Part shown: positions 41,694 through 49,117 of the stretch, one piece after another
Position numbering within the stretch: the first letter of the stretch is position 1
Layout: every line of letters begins with the position of its first letter
Assembly: GCA_045537695.1 (NCBI GenBank)
Contig: JAZSQB010000075.1
Location: 1-54,287, forward strand
Direction of reading: 5' to 3'
Length of the DNA stretch: 54,287 nucleotides
Source of the DNA: RGIG2041 sp045537695
Lineage (GTDB): Bacteria; Bacillota; Clostridia; UBA1381; UMGS1253
Made by a program: the position numbers and the translations under genes
The notes under the pieces: generated by a model
What the model was told of the DNA's origin: nothing
Databases searched by the model: none
The model's input: only the letters and a program-made list of their open reading frames with translations

Positions 41694-41722
41694 ATAATAT
41701 AAATAAACGCTTTGTATGTCAA
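41694..41722 (-). promoter_or_regulatory. Orphan promoter downstream of tyrA
   Basis: On the minus strand TTGACA (41717-41722), 17 bases, TATTAT (41694-41699). No gene on this strand follows before the terminator. Confidence 0.65.
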
Positions 41723-41760
41723 CAAGTTTATTTCGGTAGCTTTGGCATACAGCAGTTGCA

Positions 41761-42621
41761 TTATGCTTTCTTGTCAAATTCGCCTCTGCGCTCTGTAGAA
41801 ATACGCATCATACTGCGCATTTCTTCGCGGTCATTGTTTTTGATGCAGTCATAGAGTCTGTCAAAGGTTCTTTTGTACTTTTCCATTTCCGTCAGCAGTG
41901 CATCACGGTTGGAAAGGAATAATTCACTCCACATTTCATCATTGATTCTGGCGATTCTGGTGAGGTCACGGAAGGAGTCTCCTGTGTACATAACGAGTCC
42001 CGGATTGTCATTTGCGCACATTAAGGCTACGGCAATGCAGTGCGTCAGCTGCGAAACGAATGCAATCATTTCATCGTGCTTTTCCGGAGATAAAACCGAA
42101 ACACGGGCAAAGCCAAGTGTTTTACCAAGCTCTTTACAAAACTCAATGGCACCGAATGTGTTTTTGTCTGTCGGTACAACAATATAATTGGCATTTTGGA
42201 AAATGCGCTCATCGCTGTTTTGCACGCCGCTTACCTCGCGCCCTGCCATCGGGTGCGCGGCAATAAATTCGACGCCTGCGGGGAGCAAGGACTGTATTTC
42301 GTGTACAATACAGCTTTTTACGCCCGTGACATCGGTGAGGATTGTGCCGGGTTTGATTTTATCTGCGTGCGTCTTTATCCATTCCGTGAAGGTGTGCGGA
42401 TATAATGCAAAGACGATAATATCCGCTTCCTGTATTAGCGTTGCATCAGCCTCTGTGCTACCTTTGTCAATGATGCCGGCGGAAAGGGCAAAATCAATAT
42501 CCTCTTGTTCCTTGGTGATTGCTGATATGCTGTATCCGTTTTTCTTTAAGGCTCTTGCATAGCAGCCCCCTAAGAGGCCGAGGCCGACAATTAGAAATTT
42601 TTTAGATGTATCCGGTTTCAT
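41761..42621 (-). CDS. tyrA: Prephenate dehydrogenase
   Basis: This enzyme makes 4-hydroxyphenylpyruvate for tyrosine synthesis with NAD. The 286-residue protein has the dinucleotide loop GLGLLGG (13-19), TDVTGVKS, the substrate-site HPMAGREVSG, and the helical dimerisation domain (SQLTHCIAVALM, SFRDLTRIA). There is no C-terminal ACT domain. AAGGA precedes ATG 42621. It is 15 bases after pheA and is the last gene of the aromatic operon. Confidence 0.95.
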   Translation of the reverse strand: MKPDTSKKFLIVGLGLLGGCYARALKKNGYSISAITKEQEDIDFALSAGIIDKGSTEADATLIQEADIIVFALYPHTFTEWIKTHADKIKPGTILTDVTGVKSCIVHEIQSLLPAGVEFIAAHPMAGREVSGVQNSDERIFQNANYIVVPTDKNTFGAIEFCKELGKTLGFARVSVLSPEKHDEMIAFVSQLTHCIAVALMCANDNPGLVMYTGDSFRDLTRIARINDEMWSELFLSNRDALLTEMEKYKRTFDRLYDCIKNNDREEMRSMMRISTERRGEFDKKA

Positions 42622-42636
42622 TTATATCCGTCCTTT

Positions 42637-43725
42637 TTATATATGCATTTCCTTTTCGTAGCTGCCGACAACCTTTAAATTTGCACAGCAGCCTTCTAAA
42701 ATATCAAGCATTGCTTTGCCACGCGGGCTGTTGATATTGCCTTCACCTTCTGCATAGAAGTAGTATTCCCATACGAGGTCCTTCGTGGGGCGACTTTTCA
42801 GCGCACGCAGGTTAAATCCGTGCTGACCAATGACAGAAATTGCCGAGCCAAGAGAGCCGGCAGCATTTTTTACGGTGAAGAGCATTATAAATCTATCGTC
42901 GGTTGCCAACGGTGCTTTGTTTGCGCGGGAGAATATCGCAAAGCGGGTGGTGTTTTTGTTGCTTTCGTTTATGTGTGATGCCAGTACAGAAAGACCAAAT
43001 TTTTCTGCAGCCTCAATGCTGCCGATGGCGGCGACGGTTTTGTCGGCGGCAGTAGAAACCTGTAGCGCCGCAACGGCAGTATTGGAGGCCTCCTGCTTTA
43101 TCCATCCGTGTTTTTCAATGAAGTCCGCGCACTGTCCGAGTGCCTGCGGATGACTTGTAACTGTCTTTATATCCGTAATGTTTGTACCGTTTACCGCCAA
43201 AAGGTTTTGTACGATTTCCGCTTCGTAAACCCCGTTAATATAGAGCGAACCGAAAAATGCCAGGTCAAGCACAGCACCGACATCGCCGTTGTAGCTGTTT
43301 TCAATCGGCAGAACCACGCAGTCACATTCGCCGTTTTCGCATGCGGCGTATGCCGATTTGAAATCGGGATAGGGCAGGAGCTTTGCATCGGGAAAGATAC
43401 GCTGTGCAATAATGTTTGCAAATGCGCCTTCCACACCGCTGTAACCCACCTTCATTCCTTCAAGCAGCTTGTGTTGCATATCCTTGGAAAGGCTGATATT
43501 GTTTTTTAAGAAGTTGACGTAGTACGGTTTGTACTCTGCGTTCGCAATATATTCTGTATTCCGCTTGAGAATTTCGGCTTCTCTTGCAAAATCGTCAATT
43601 GGAATACCGTTTTCTTTTTTGTAAGTCGTCACAAGTCTGACAGCATCCATACGCGCTTCAAACAGTCGCGCCATTTCTTTGTCTACTTCGTTAATGGTTT
43701 CTCTTGCTTTTTGCAGTCTATCCAT
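42637..43725 (-). CDS. pheA: Chorismate mutase / prephenate dehydratase (P-protein)
   Basis: This bifunctional enzyme makes phenylpyruvate from chorismate. The 362-residue protein has an N-terminal AroQ chorismate mutase domain (residues 1-90: ARETINEVDKEMARLFEARMDAV, KKENG), a prephenate dehydratase domain (about 93-275: GYSGVEGAFANIIAQRIFP, VLPIENSYNGDVGAVLDL) and a C-terminal ACT domain (about 283-355: KNAAGSLGSAISVIGQHGFNLRALKSRP) that senses phenylalanine. The usual ESRP of the ACT domain is KSRP here. AGGAGG precedes ATG 43725, 15 bases after aroF. Confidence 0.96.
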   Translation of the reverse strand: MDRLQKARETINEVDKEMARLFEARMDAVRLVTTYKKENGIPIDDFAREAEILKRNTEYIANAEYKPYYVNFLKNNISLSKDMQHKLLEGMKVGYSGVEGAFANIIAQRIFPDAKLLPYPDFKSAYAACENGECDCVVLPIENSYNGDVGAVLDLAFFGSLYINGVYEAEIVQNLLAVNGTNITDIKTVTSHPQALGQCADFIEKHGWIKQEASNTAVAALQVSTAADKTVAAIGSIEAAEKFGLSVLASHINESNKNTTRFAIFSRANKAPLATDDRFIMLFTVKNAAGSLGSAISVIGQHGFNLRALKSRPTKDLVWEYYFYAEGEGNINSPRGKAMLDILEGCCANLKVVGSYEKEMHI

Positions 43726-43740
43726 GATTCTTCCTCCTGA

Positions 43741-44769
43741 TTACAGCTTTTCTGCGAGATCGTAGATAAGCTGCTCTGTCTTTTCCCACCCGAGACATGG
43801 GTCGGTGATGGATTTGCCAAATACGTGTTCACCGATTTGTTGTGCGCCGTCTTCAATATAGCTTTCAATCATAAGTCCCTTTACCAATCGCTTGATATTG
43901 GCGTTTTGATTGCGGCTGTGTACAATATCCTTGGCAATACGGATTTGCTCTAAATACTTTTTGCCGGAATTATTGTGGTTGGTATCTACAATTACGGAAG
44001 GATTTGTGAGTTTGGATTGCTCGTAAAGCTCTTCTACTCTCAGTAAATCCTCGTAATGATAATTTGATACATTTCTGCCGGTATAGTCGATATAGCCACG
44101 CAGAATGGCGTGTGCGTATGGGTTTCCGGCGCTTGTAACCTCCCAACCGCGGTAAAGGAAGGTGTGGCTGGACTGTGCTGCGACAATAGAGTTCATCATC
44201 ACACTTAAATCTCCACCGGTGGGATTTTTCATACCGACCGGTGCTTCGATTCCGCTTGCCGTCAATCTATGTTGCTGGTTTTCCACAGAGCGTGCGCCAA
44301 TGGCAACATAGGAGAGCAGGTCGGAAAGGTAACGGTAGTTTTCCGGATAAAGCATCTCGTCAGCGCAAGAAAAACCATAGTCACGGAGAGCAGCGAGGTG
44401 CAGCTCGCGAATGGCGATAATGCCTTTGTACATATCCGGTTTTGCGTCGGGGTCGGGTTGATGCAGCATGCCTTTGTATCCCTGACCGGTGGTGCGGGGC
44501 TTGTTGGTATAAATTCTTGGCACCATTATGATTTTATCTGCTACCGCATCCTGTAGCTTGCGCAGTCTGGATAAGTATTCCAAAACCGGCTCAGGATGGT
44601 CTGCAGAGCAAGGACCGATGATGAGGAGAAATTTATCGGAGGTGCCGTCAAAGATGGCTTTAATGTTCTTATCTTCTTCCGCTTTTGCGTTTTCCATTTT
44701 CTTCGTGAGCGGATATTGTGCTTTTACATCCATCGGAATTGGGAGTTTTCTGTGAAATGTCATTCTCAT
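43741..44769 (-). CDS. aroF: DAHP synthase, class I AroFGH type
   Basis: This enzyme condenses phosphoenolpyruvate and erythrose 4-phosphate, the first shikimate-pathway step. The 342-residue protein is of the E. coli AroF/G/H type: IIGPCSADHPEPVLEYL, VPRIYTNKPRTTGQGYKGM, GARSVENQQHR, PVGMKNPTGGD and VDTNHNNSGK. ATG 44769 has GAGGT seven bases upstream. The frame is open further upstream to 44916, but that part crosses the terminator and is leader. It is the first gene of aroF-pheA-tyrA, controlled by the attenuator at 44797-44950. Confidence 0.95.
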   Translation of the reverse strand: MRMTFHRKLPIPMDVKAQYPLTKKMENAKAEEDKNIKAIFDGTSDKFLLIIGPCSADHPEPVLEYLSRLRKLQDAVADKIIMVPRIYTNKPRTTGQGYKGMLHQPDPDAKPDMYKGIIAIRELHLAALRDYGFSCADEMLYPENYRYLSDLLSYVAIGARSVENQQHRLTASGIEAPVGMKNPTGGDLSVMMNSIVAAQSSHTFLYRGWEVTSAGNPYAHAILRGYIDYTGRNVSNYHYEDLLRVEELYEQSKLTNPSVIVDTNHNNSGKKYLEQIRIAKDIVHSRNQNANIKRLVKGLMIESYIEDGAQQIGEHVFGKSITDPCLGWEKTEQLIYDLAEKL

Positions 44770-44796
44770 AAAGATTACCTCAGCTTTCATAACAGG

Positions 44797-44848
44797 AAAA
44801 TAAAAAAATCCACATTGCATTGGTGTTTGTAGCGCAATGAAATGTGGA
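44797..44848 (-). terminator. Attenuator terminator before aroF
   Basis: On the minus strand the arms TCCACATTTCATTG (44848-44835) and CAATGCAATGTGGA (44822-44809) pair with one mismatch over 14 positions around a 12-base loop, followed by TTTTTTTATTTT. It lies 27 bases before the aroF start, after the leader peptide. Confidence 0.92.
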
Positions 44849-44875
44849 CTGACCATTTGTGATGATGCTTGCGAC

Positions 44876-44950
44876 TTATCTCGCAGTATGCACAAAAGAT
44901 GGGCAGTCCTGAGCAAAGTAATAAAAGAAATAATAAAACTTTTTAAGCAT
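44876..44950 (-). CDS. Phe/Tyr-rich leader peptide of the aromatic operon
   Basis: A 24-codon frame starts at ATG 44950 and ends at TAA 44876. It reads MLKK, then eight consecutive aromatic residues FYYFFYYF (residues 5-12; codons TTT TAT TAT TTC TTT TAT TAC TTT), then AQDCPSFVHTAR. AGGTG is seven bases upstream and the transcript should start about 30 bases upstream (promoter 44986-45014). Codons 14-20 can pair with 44846-44861 over 16 base pairs with small bulges; this stem shares three bases with the terminator arm. It is the sensor of a ribosome-mediated attenuator: scarce charged tRNA-Phe or tRNA-Tyr should stall the ribosome. The switching model is inferred. Confidence 0.88.
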   Translation of the reverse strand: MLKKFYYFFYYFAQDCPSFVHTAR

Positions 44951-44971
44951 ATGACTGCACCTACCCTTCGA

Positions 44972-45013
44972 GAATTATTGTCATTATTTTACGCCTGTTT
45001 CGAATTATTGTCA
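44972..45013. promoter_or_regulatory. 12-bp direct repeat around the aromatic operon promoter
   Basis: GAATTATTGTCA occurs at 44972-44983 and 45002-45013, start to start 30 bp (about three helical turns), one copy over the -35 box and one at the start site. It is a possible repressor site. Confidence 0.4.
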
Positions 45014-45014
45014 A
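44986..45014 (-). promoter_or_regulatory. Promoter of aroF-pheA-tyrA
   Basis: On the minus strand TTGACA (45009-45014), 17 bases, TAAAAT (44986-44991). Confidence 0.9.
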
Positions 45015-45179
45015 TAGTTTTTACAAAATAAAAAAATTTTGCAGTATTCTTATCGCTGCATAAAATGGCTTTTTGAAATTTGTGCAGCGTTTTCTAAACG
45101 GATGCATAAAACAAAAAAATTTGTATTTTTGGGAGAAAAAGGATATGGCAAAGTAGGGGGTATGTTATATGGGTACAGT

Positions 45180-46421
45180 TCACTCTTTGTCGAATATTAT
45201 TTCCTCTCTGGATGCATCGAAATCTTTATACAAATATAGCGAGCCACAGAGGATGGTAATGTCAGATGCAGACGCTGCTGCAACAATTGCATCGGGCAAG
45301 CGGTCATAAGCATTGGCTCTTATGCCGGCGGCGGGTGCCCTTGCGGCAAAATCTGTGGCAGACATTGCGCGCGGATTGCCCTGCACGGTGACGCAGCAGA
45401 GTGTCTGTGCGTGCGGCTCCAGCATTTCAAGCGAAGCGGAAATATCCTTGTCCGCCATCGTTGCCATCACAAATGCCTTTGTTTTGTTTGGAAAATATCG
45501 GTCTAAATTCCGAAGCAGAACTTCCACACCGTCCGGATTGTGTGCGCCGTCATAATACAGCGTGTCCGAAATTTTTTCAAAACGTGCCGGATGCTTTGCG
45601 TGCATAAGACCATAAATGATGCTTTCCTCCGGCAGATGCAACGCCTTGGCTGCCGCATAGGCAAGCGCGGCATTTTCAATTTGGTTGATGCCGCCGAGCG
45701 AGAGTATGGTACCGTTATAGATTTCATAAATGCTGTCAAATTTTGTAGGCTGCGGTACGTCGGCAACGGTCAGCTTTGCGTTTTGGTTTTTGCAGGCGTC
45801 TTGGATAACGTCCATCGCATCCTTTGCTTGCGGTACTGTAATGGAGAGGCAGTCCGGCTTTATGATACCTGCCTTTGCCTGTGCAATCTCGGTTAGTGTG
45901 TTACCGAGGTATTCCGTATGGTCAATGGCAATATGCGTTAAAACGGCTGCAACGGTGTTTTTGACGATGTTTGTCGCATCCTTTTCGCCGCCAAGACCGG
46001 TTTCAAGTATAACATAGTCGCAGTTTTGCTCTTTGAAATAGCAAAACGCCGCGGCTGTCCAGATTTCGAATTGTGTCGGGCGGATATCCTTTTCCGCAAG
46101 CGCGGTGCATGCACATTCAATCTTTGCAAGGATTCGGTTTAAATCGCTATCTGAAATTTCGTTTCCGTTGACACAGATGCGTTCGTTTACGCGCACCAGA
46201 TTCGGCGAGGTATATTTGCCGGTTTTGTAGCCGGCATGGATAAACATTGCTTCTAAAAACGCGCAGACCGAACCCTTGCCGTTCGTGCCGGCAACGTGAA
46301 TATATTTTAAACTGTCCTGCGGATTGCCGAGCGCCTCGCAGAGCGCGCGGATGCTGGCAAGCCCCGGCTTTGCAATCGCCTGAAAGCTATTTGCAAACGC
46401 GGTAAATTTATTGTCACTCAT
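45180..46421 (-). CDS. folC: Folylpolyglutamate synthase / dihydrofolate synthase
   Basis: This Mur-ligase-type enzyme adds glutamate to folates (and to dihydropteroate in bifunctional forms), trapping them in the cell. The 413-residue protein has the P-loop HVAGTNGKGS (42-51), LVRVNERICVNG, the Lys/His metal region VILETGLGGEKDATN, ITHIAIDHTEYLG-type core (LTHIAIDHTEYLGNTLTEIAQAKAGIIK) and YYDGAHNPDG. Its start overlaps the folT stop by four bases, so uptake and retention of folate are coupled. It is under the THF riboswitch. Confidence 0.96.
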   Translation of the reverse strand: MSDNKFTAFANSFQAIAKPGLASIRALCEALGNPQDSLKYIHVAGTNGKGSVCAFLEAMFIHAGYKTGKYTSPNLVRVNERICVNGNEISDSDLNRILAKIECACTALAEKDIRPTQFEIWTAAAFCYFKEQNCDYVILETGLGGEKDATNIVKNTVAAVLTHIAIDHTEYLGNTLTEIAQAKAGIIKPDCLSITVPQAKDAMDVIQDACKNQNAKLTVADVPQPTKFDSIYEIYNGTILSLGGINQIENAALAYAAAKALHLPEESIIYGLMHAKHPARFEKISDTLYYDGAHNPDGVEVLLRNLDRYFPNKTKAFVMATMADKDISASLEMLEPHAQTLCCVTVQGNPRAMSATDFAARAPAAGIRANAYDRLPDAIVAAASASDITILCGSLYLYKDFDASREEIIFDKE

Positions 46422-46957
46422 TTATTCATCAGCCTTTCAAAGGATGTGAGATACTTTCGAAGCAGCAGACACACTACGATGTAGAGTGCAAGCTTAAGCG
46501 CAGATGCGAGCGCGCGGATGGATACGGCGGCGCCAAAGGAAGGGAAGTAGCCGACCCATGTGAGCAGCAGAGACATCGGCGCGATGTCGATGAGCGATAG
46601 CAGCAGAGCACACAGTATCGTGCGCCAGAGATAGCTTTCTTCTTTCTTGGCATAAAAGCATAAACCGAAGATGAGGCCGTACGCAAATTCCATCGCCGTA
46701 ATCTGTGGCAGCCATGGGCCCACTGGCACCAAAAAGGCATTTAATACGTCACCGAGTGCGGCTACCACGCCGCCCCATACAGGACCGTATATGGCAGCGG
46801 TGATAAATACAGAAACGAACTTCGTCGGGATTTTAATGTAATTGCCGACGCGGATTGTGCCGTAGACGGCCAAAATCACCGTCAGGGCTGTCAGCATTGC
46901 GAGTACGCAAAGGCTTTTTGCGTTGAGCTTTTGAATGCCGAACCATTTTTTGAACAT
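46418..46957 (-). CDS. folT: Folate ECF transporter S component FolT
   Basis: This is the membrane substrate-binding subunit for folate; it works with the shared EcfAA'T module encoded elsewhere. The 179-residue protein has about six hydrophobic segments and FolT features: IRVGNYIKIPTKFVSVFITAAIYGPVWGGVVAALGDVLNAFLVPVGPWLP near residues 35-85, and a basic C-terminal RKYLTSFERL. AGGAGG precedes ATG 46957 and is the target of the riboswitch. The folC gene overlaps its end. Confidence 0.95.
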   Translation of the reverse strand: MFKKWFGIQKLNAKSLCVLAMLTALTVILAVYGTIRVGNYIKIPTKFVSVFITAAIYGPVWGGVVAALGDVLNAFLVPVGPWLPQITAMEFAYGLIFGLCFYAKKEESYLWRTILCALLLSLIDIAPMSLLLTWVGYFPSFGAAVSIRALASALKLALYIVVCLLLRKYLTSFERLMNK

Positions 46958-46963
46958 AAAAAG

Positions 46964-47006
46964 ACCTCCTACAGTAAGGATTTTCCACCGATTACATATA
47001 GGAGGT
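46964..47006 (-). promoter_or_regulatory. Shine-Dalgarno sequestering stem of folT
   Basis: On the minus strand ACCTCCTA (47006-46999) can pair with TAGGAGGT (46971-46964), which holds the folT ribosome site. An alternative hairpin ACATAT/ATATGT (47022-47017 with 46999-46994) would hold the anti-Shine-Dalgarno in its loop. The two are mutually exclusive. Confidence 0.7.
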
Positions 47007-47018
47007 TTTTTCTCGAAT

Positions 47019-47127
47019 ATGTGCCAGCGGGATGCGAGCCATTAACCGCAATGCGAAGCATTTTCGTCCGGCAGGCAACTCCCCGTCCTGCAGGCACTTA
47101 ACGCTAAAGACTCTACTCTGTACTTCT
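47019..47127 (-). ncRNA. THF riboswitch aptamer
   Basis: The minus strand reads CAGAGTAG, then TAGCGTTAAGTGCC, GGACGGGGAGTTG, GCCGGACGAA, a stable hairpin (ATGCTTCGCAT), GCGGTTAATGG and CGCATCCCGCTGG. This order and text match the tetrahydrofolate (folT) riboswitch class I as I know it. It sits between a promoter and folT, the usual target. The end points are approximate. Confidence 0.9.
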
Positions 47128-47132
47128 TGCCC

Positions 47133-47161
47133 ATTATAATACTATTTTATTGGAAATGCAA
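47133..47161 (-). promoter_or_regulatory. folT promoter
   Basis: On the minus strand TTGCAT (47156-47161), 17 bases, TATAAT (47133-47138). Confidence 0.8.
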
Positions 47162-47182
47162 TAGTTTCTGAAAAATTTATGT

Positions 47183-49081
47183 CTAAAATTCTGCAAGCGC
47201 TGCTTCATTGGTTTCCCAAAGCTCGTATTGCTCTAAAAGTGCTGCTTCCAAGTCGTTAATTTCTTTTAAAAGAGCACCGGCTTTTACGTAATCGTGTGCG
47301 TATTCTTCGGTTTCCGCAAGCTGCTTCTTTTCCTCTATCTGCGCTTCTAATGCATCAATCGCTTCTTGCGCGCGCTTCAGTGCATTTTCAAGCTTGCGTT
47401 TTTGCGCTTCTGCTTGCTTGCGCTGCTGATAGCTTTCCTTTGCCGCAGGCTTTTTTTCTGCCTGCTTTTCGGCAGCGGAAAAGGAATACTTTTCTGCAAA
47501 ATCATCATAACTGCCGTCATAGCGCAAGAGACCGTTTGCATCCATATACACGATGGAGTCCGCAAGTGCATTAATAAAATAACGGTCGTGCGATACGGCA
47601 AATATCGTACCCTCATAGCGGGAGAGTGCATCTTCCAATGCCTCGCGCGATTCAATATCCAAGTGGTTGGTCGGCTCGTCGAGCAAGAGGAAATTCGCGC
47701 CGGAGAGCATCAGCTTGAGCATCGAAATACGTGCCTTTTCGCCGCCGCTTAAGATTTCAATCGGTTTAAATACATCCTCACCGGTAAACAGAAAAGTGGC
47801 AAGTGCGTTGCGAATTTCGGTTACGGTCAGGTTAGGATATGCATCGTATACTTCATCAAAAATGGTTTTGTTTATATCCAAATCATCGCGATTCTGCGCG
47901 TAATAACCAACGTCGACGCTGCTGCCGATGGTGATGCTGCCGTCGATGGGGCGCAGTGCGCCGTTGATGGCTTTAAACAGGGTAGTTTTGCCACAACCAT
48001 TGTCACCAAGTAAGAATACACGCTCTTTACGGCGAATTAGCAAATCCAAGTGCAAAAAGATGGTTTGGATGCCATAAGCACAGCTTAAATTTTCTACTTT
48101 CAACACTTCGTTTGCACCGCTTTGACGGATGCCGAAAGCAAAGTGAATATTTTTTTCTTCCGCCGCCGGCTTTACTAAATCCTGCATAAGGCGATCAATC
48201 ACCTTTTGCTTGCTTTCTGCTGTCTTGATATTTCTTTCACGATTCCATTGGCGCTGCTGCGCAATGATGCCCTCAATGCGCTCAATTTCGCGCACAGTAT
48301 TTTCATACACACGCTGCTCTGTCAAATCGTTGACGGCACGTTGTTTTTTGTATGCGGTATAGTTACCGTTATACATTTTCAGCTTGCGGTGCTTTAAATC
48401 TAATATTTTATTCGTGATGCGGTCTAAGAAATAACGGTCATGGGAGATAACAATAAACGCGCCCTTCCAGTCGCGCAAAAAGTTTTCCAGCCACGCAATA
48501 GCATTCATATCCAAATGGTTTGTCGGCTCGTCGAGCAAAAGCAGATTATAATCCCCGAGTAGCAGTTTTGCTAAAAGCACACGTGTTTTCTGCCCGCCGG
48601 ACAAAGAGGCAACCGTGGCGTCGAGCGCGCGTTCATCAAAACCAAGACCGAGCAGGGTCGCGCGTATGACATTTTTGTAGTTGTAACCGCCGGCGGAAGC
48701 AAAGTGCTCGTTTAGTATGCTTTGACGGCGTATCAGTTCGTCTGTTGCGCCGTCGGTTTCAATTTGATGCGCAATTTCGGCAAGCTGTGCTTCCGTTTGC
48801 ATCACGTCTGCATAAACTTCTAAAACTTCTTCAAATACCGTTTTGTCCGAGGCAAGCGTTGCGTTCTGCGGCAGATAGCCAATCTTGGTTTGCTTACCGA
48901 TATTTAATTCGCCGCTGTCCGGATGTTCTTCGCCGATGAGCAATTTAAACAGCGTGGTTTTACCAGCGCCGTTCTGCCCGATAAAACCCACCTTGTCCTG
49001 GTCATCTACATGAAAGGACGCACCGTTAAATAAGGTGCGTTCCACAAATTGTTTTTGTATGTTGCTTGCGCTTAGTAACAT
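47183..49081 (-). CDS. ABC-F family ATPase
   Basis: This soluble ATPase has two ABC modules and no membrane domain; the family acts on ribosomes, as translation factors or resistance proteins. The 632-residue protein has Walker A GQNGAGKTT (35-43), LSGGQKTRV and LLLLDEPTNHLD in the first half, an interdomain P-site-tRNA motif region (about 230-310), a second set GDNGCGKTT, LSGGEKARI and LLLDEPTNHLD, and a C-terminal coiled coil (about 545-625) like Uup/YdiF. It lies 36 bases after the upstream gene and probably shares its promoter. A housekeeping role is more likely than resistance, but neither is shown. Confidence 0.93.
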   Translation of the reverse strand: MLLSASNIQKQFVERTLFNGASFHVDDQDKVGFIGQNGAGKTTLFKLLIGEEHPDSGELNIGKQTKIGYLPQNATLASDKTVFEEVLEVYADVMQTEAQLAEIAHQIETDGATDELIRRQSILNEHFASAGGYNYKNVIRATLLGLGFDERALDATVASLSGGQKTRVLLAKLLLGDYNLLLLDEPTNHLDMNAIAWLENFLRDWKGAFIVISHDRYFLDRITNKILDLKHRKLKMYNGNYTAYKKQRAVNDLTEQRVYENTVREIERIEGIIAQQRQWNRERNIKTAESKQKVIDRLMQDLVKPAAEEKNIHFAFGIRQSGANEVLKVENLSCAYGIQTIFLHLDLLIRRKERVFLLGDNGCGKTTLFKAINGALRPIDGSITIGSSVDVGYYAQNRDDLDINKTIFDEVYDAYPNLTVTEIRNALATFLFTGEDVFKPIEILSGGEKARISMLKLMLSGANFLLLDEPTNHLDIESREALEDALSRYEGTIFAVSHDRYFINALADSIVYMDANGLLRYDGSYDDFAEKYSFSAAEKQAEKKPAAKESYQQRKQAEAQKRKLENALKRAQEAIDALEAQIEEKKQLAETEEYAHDYVKAGALLKEINDLEAALLEQYELWETNEAALAEF

Positions 49082-49117
49082 CTTTTTTTGCTCTCTTCCT
49101 TTGTGTTGTAAGCTGTT

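Noticed and set aside
44770..44916. N-terminal extension of aroF by 49 residues
   Set aside because: The extra codons run through the attenuator terminator; ATG 44769 has the proper Shine-Dalgarno and homologues begin there.
44770..45000. T-box riboswitch before aroF
   Set aside because: No T-box consensus (AGGGTGG..ACCGCG type) or specifier stem is seen; a leader peptide explains the region better.
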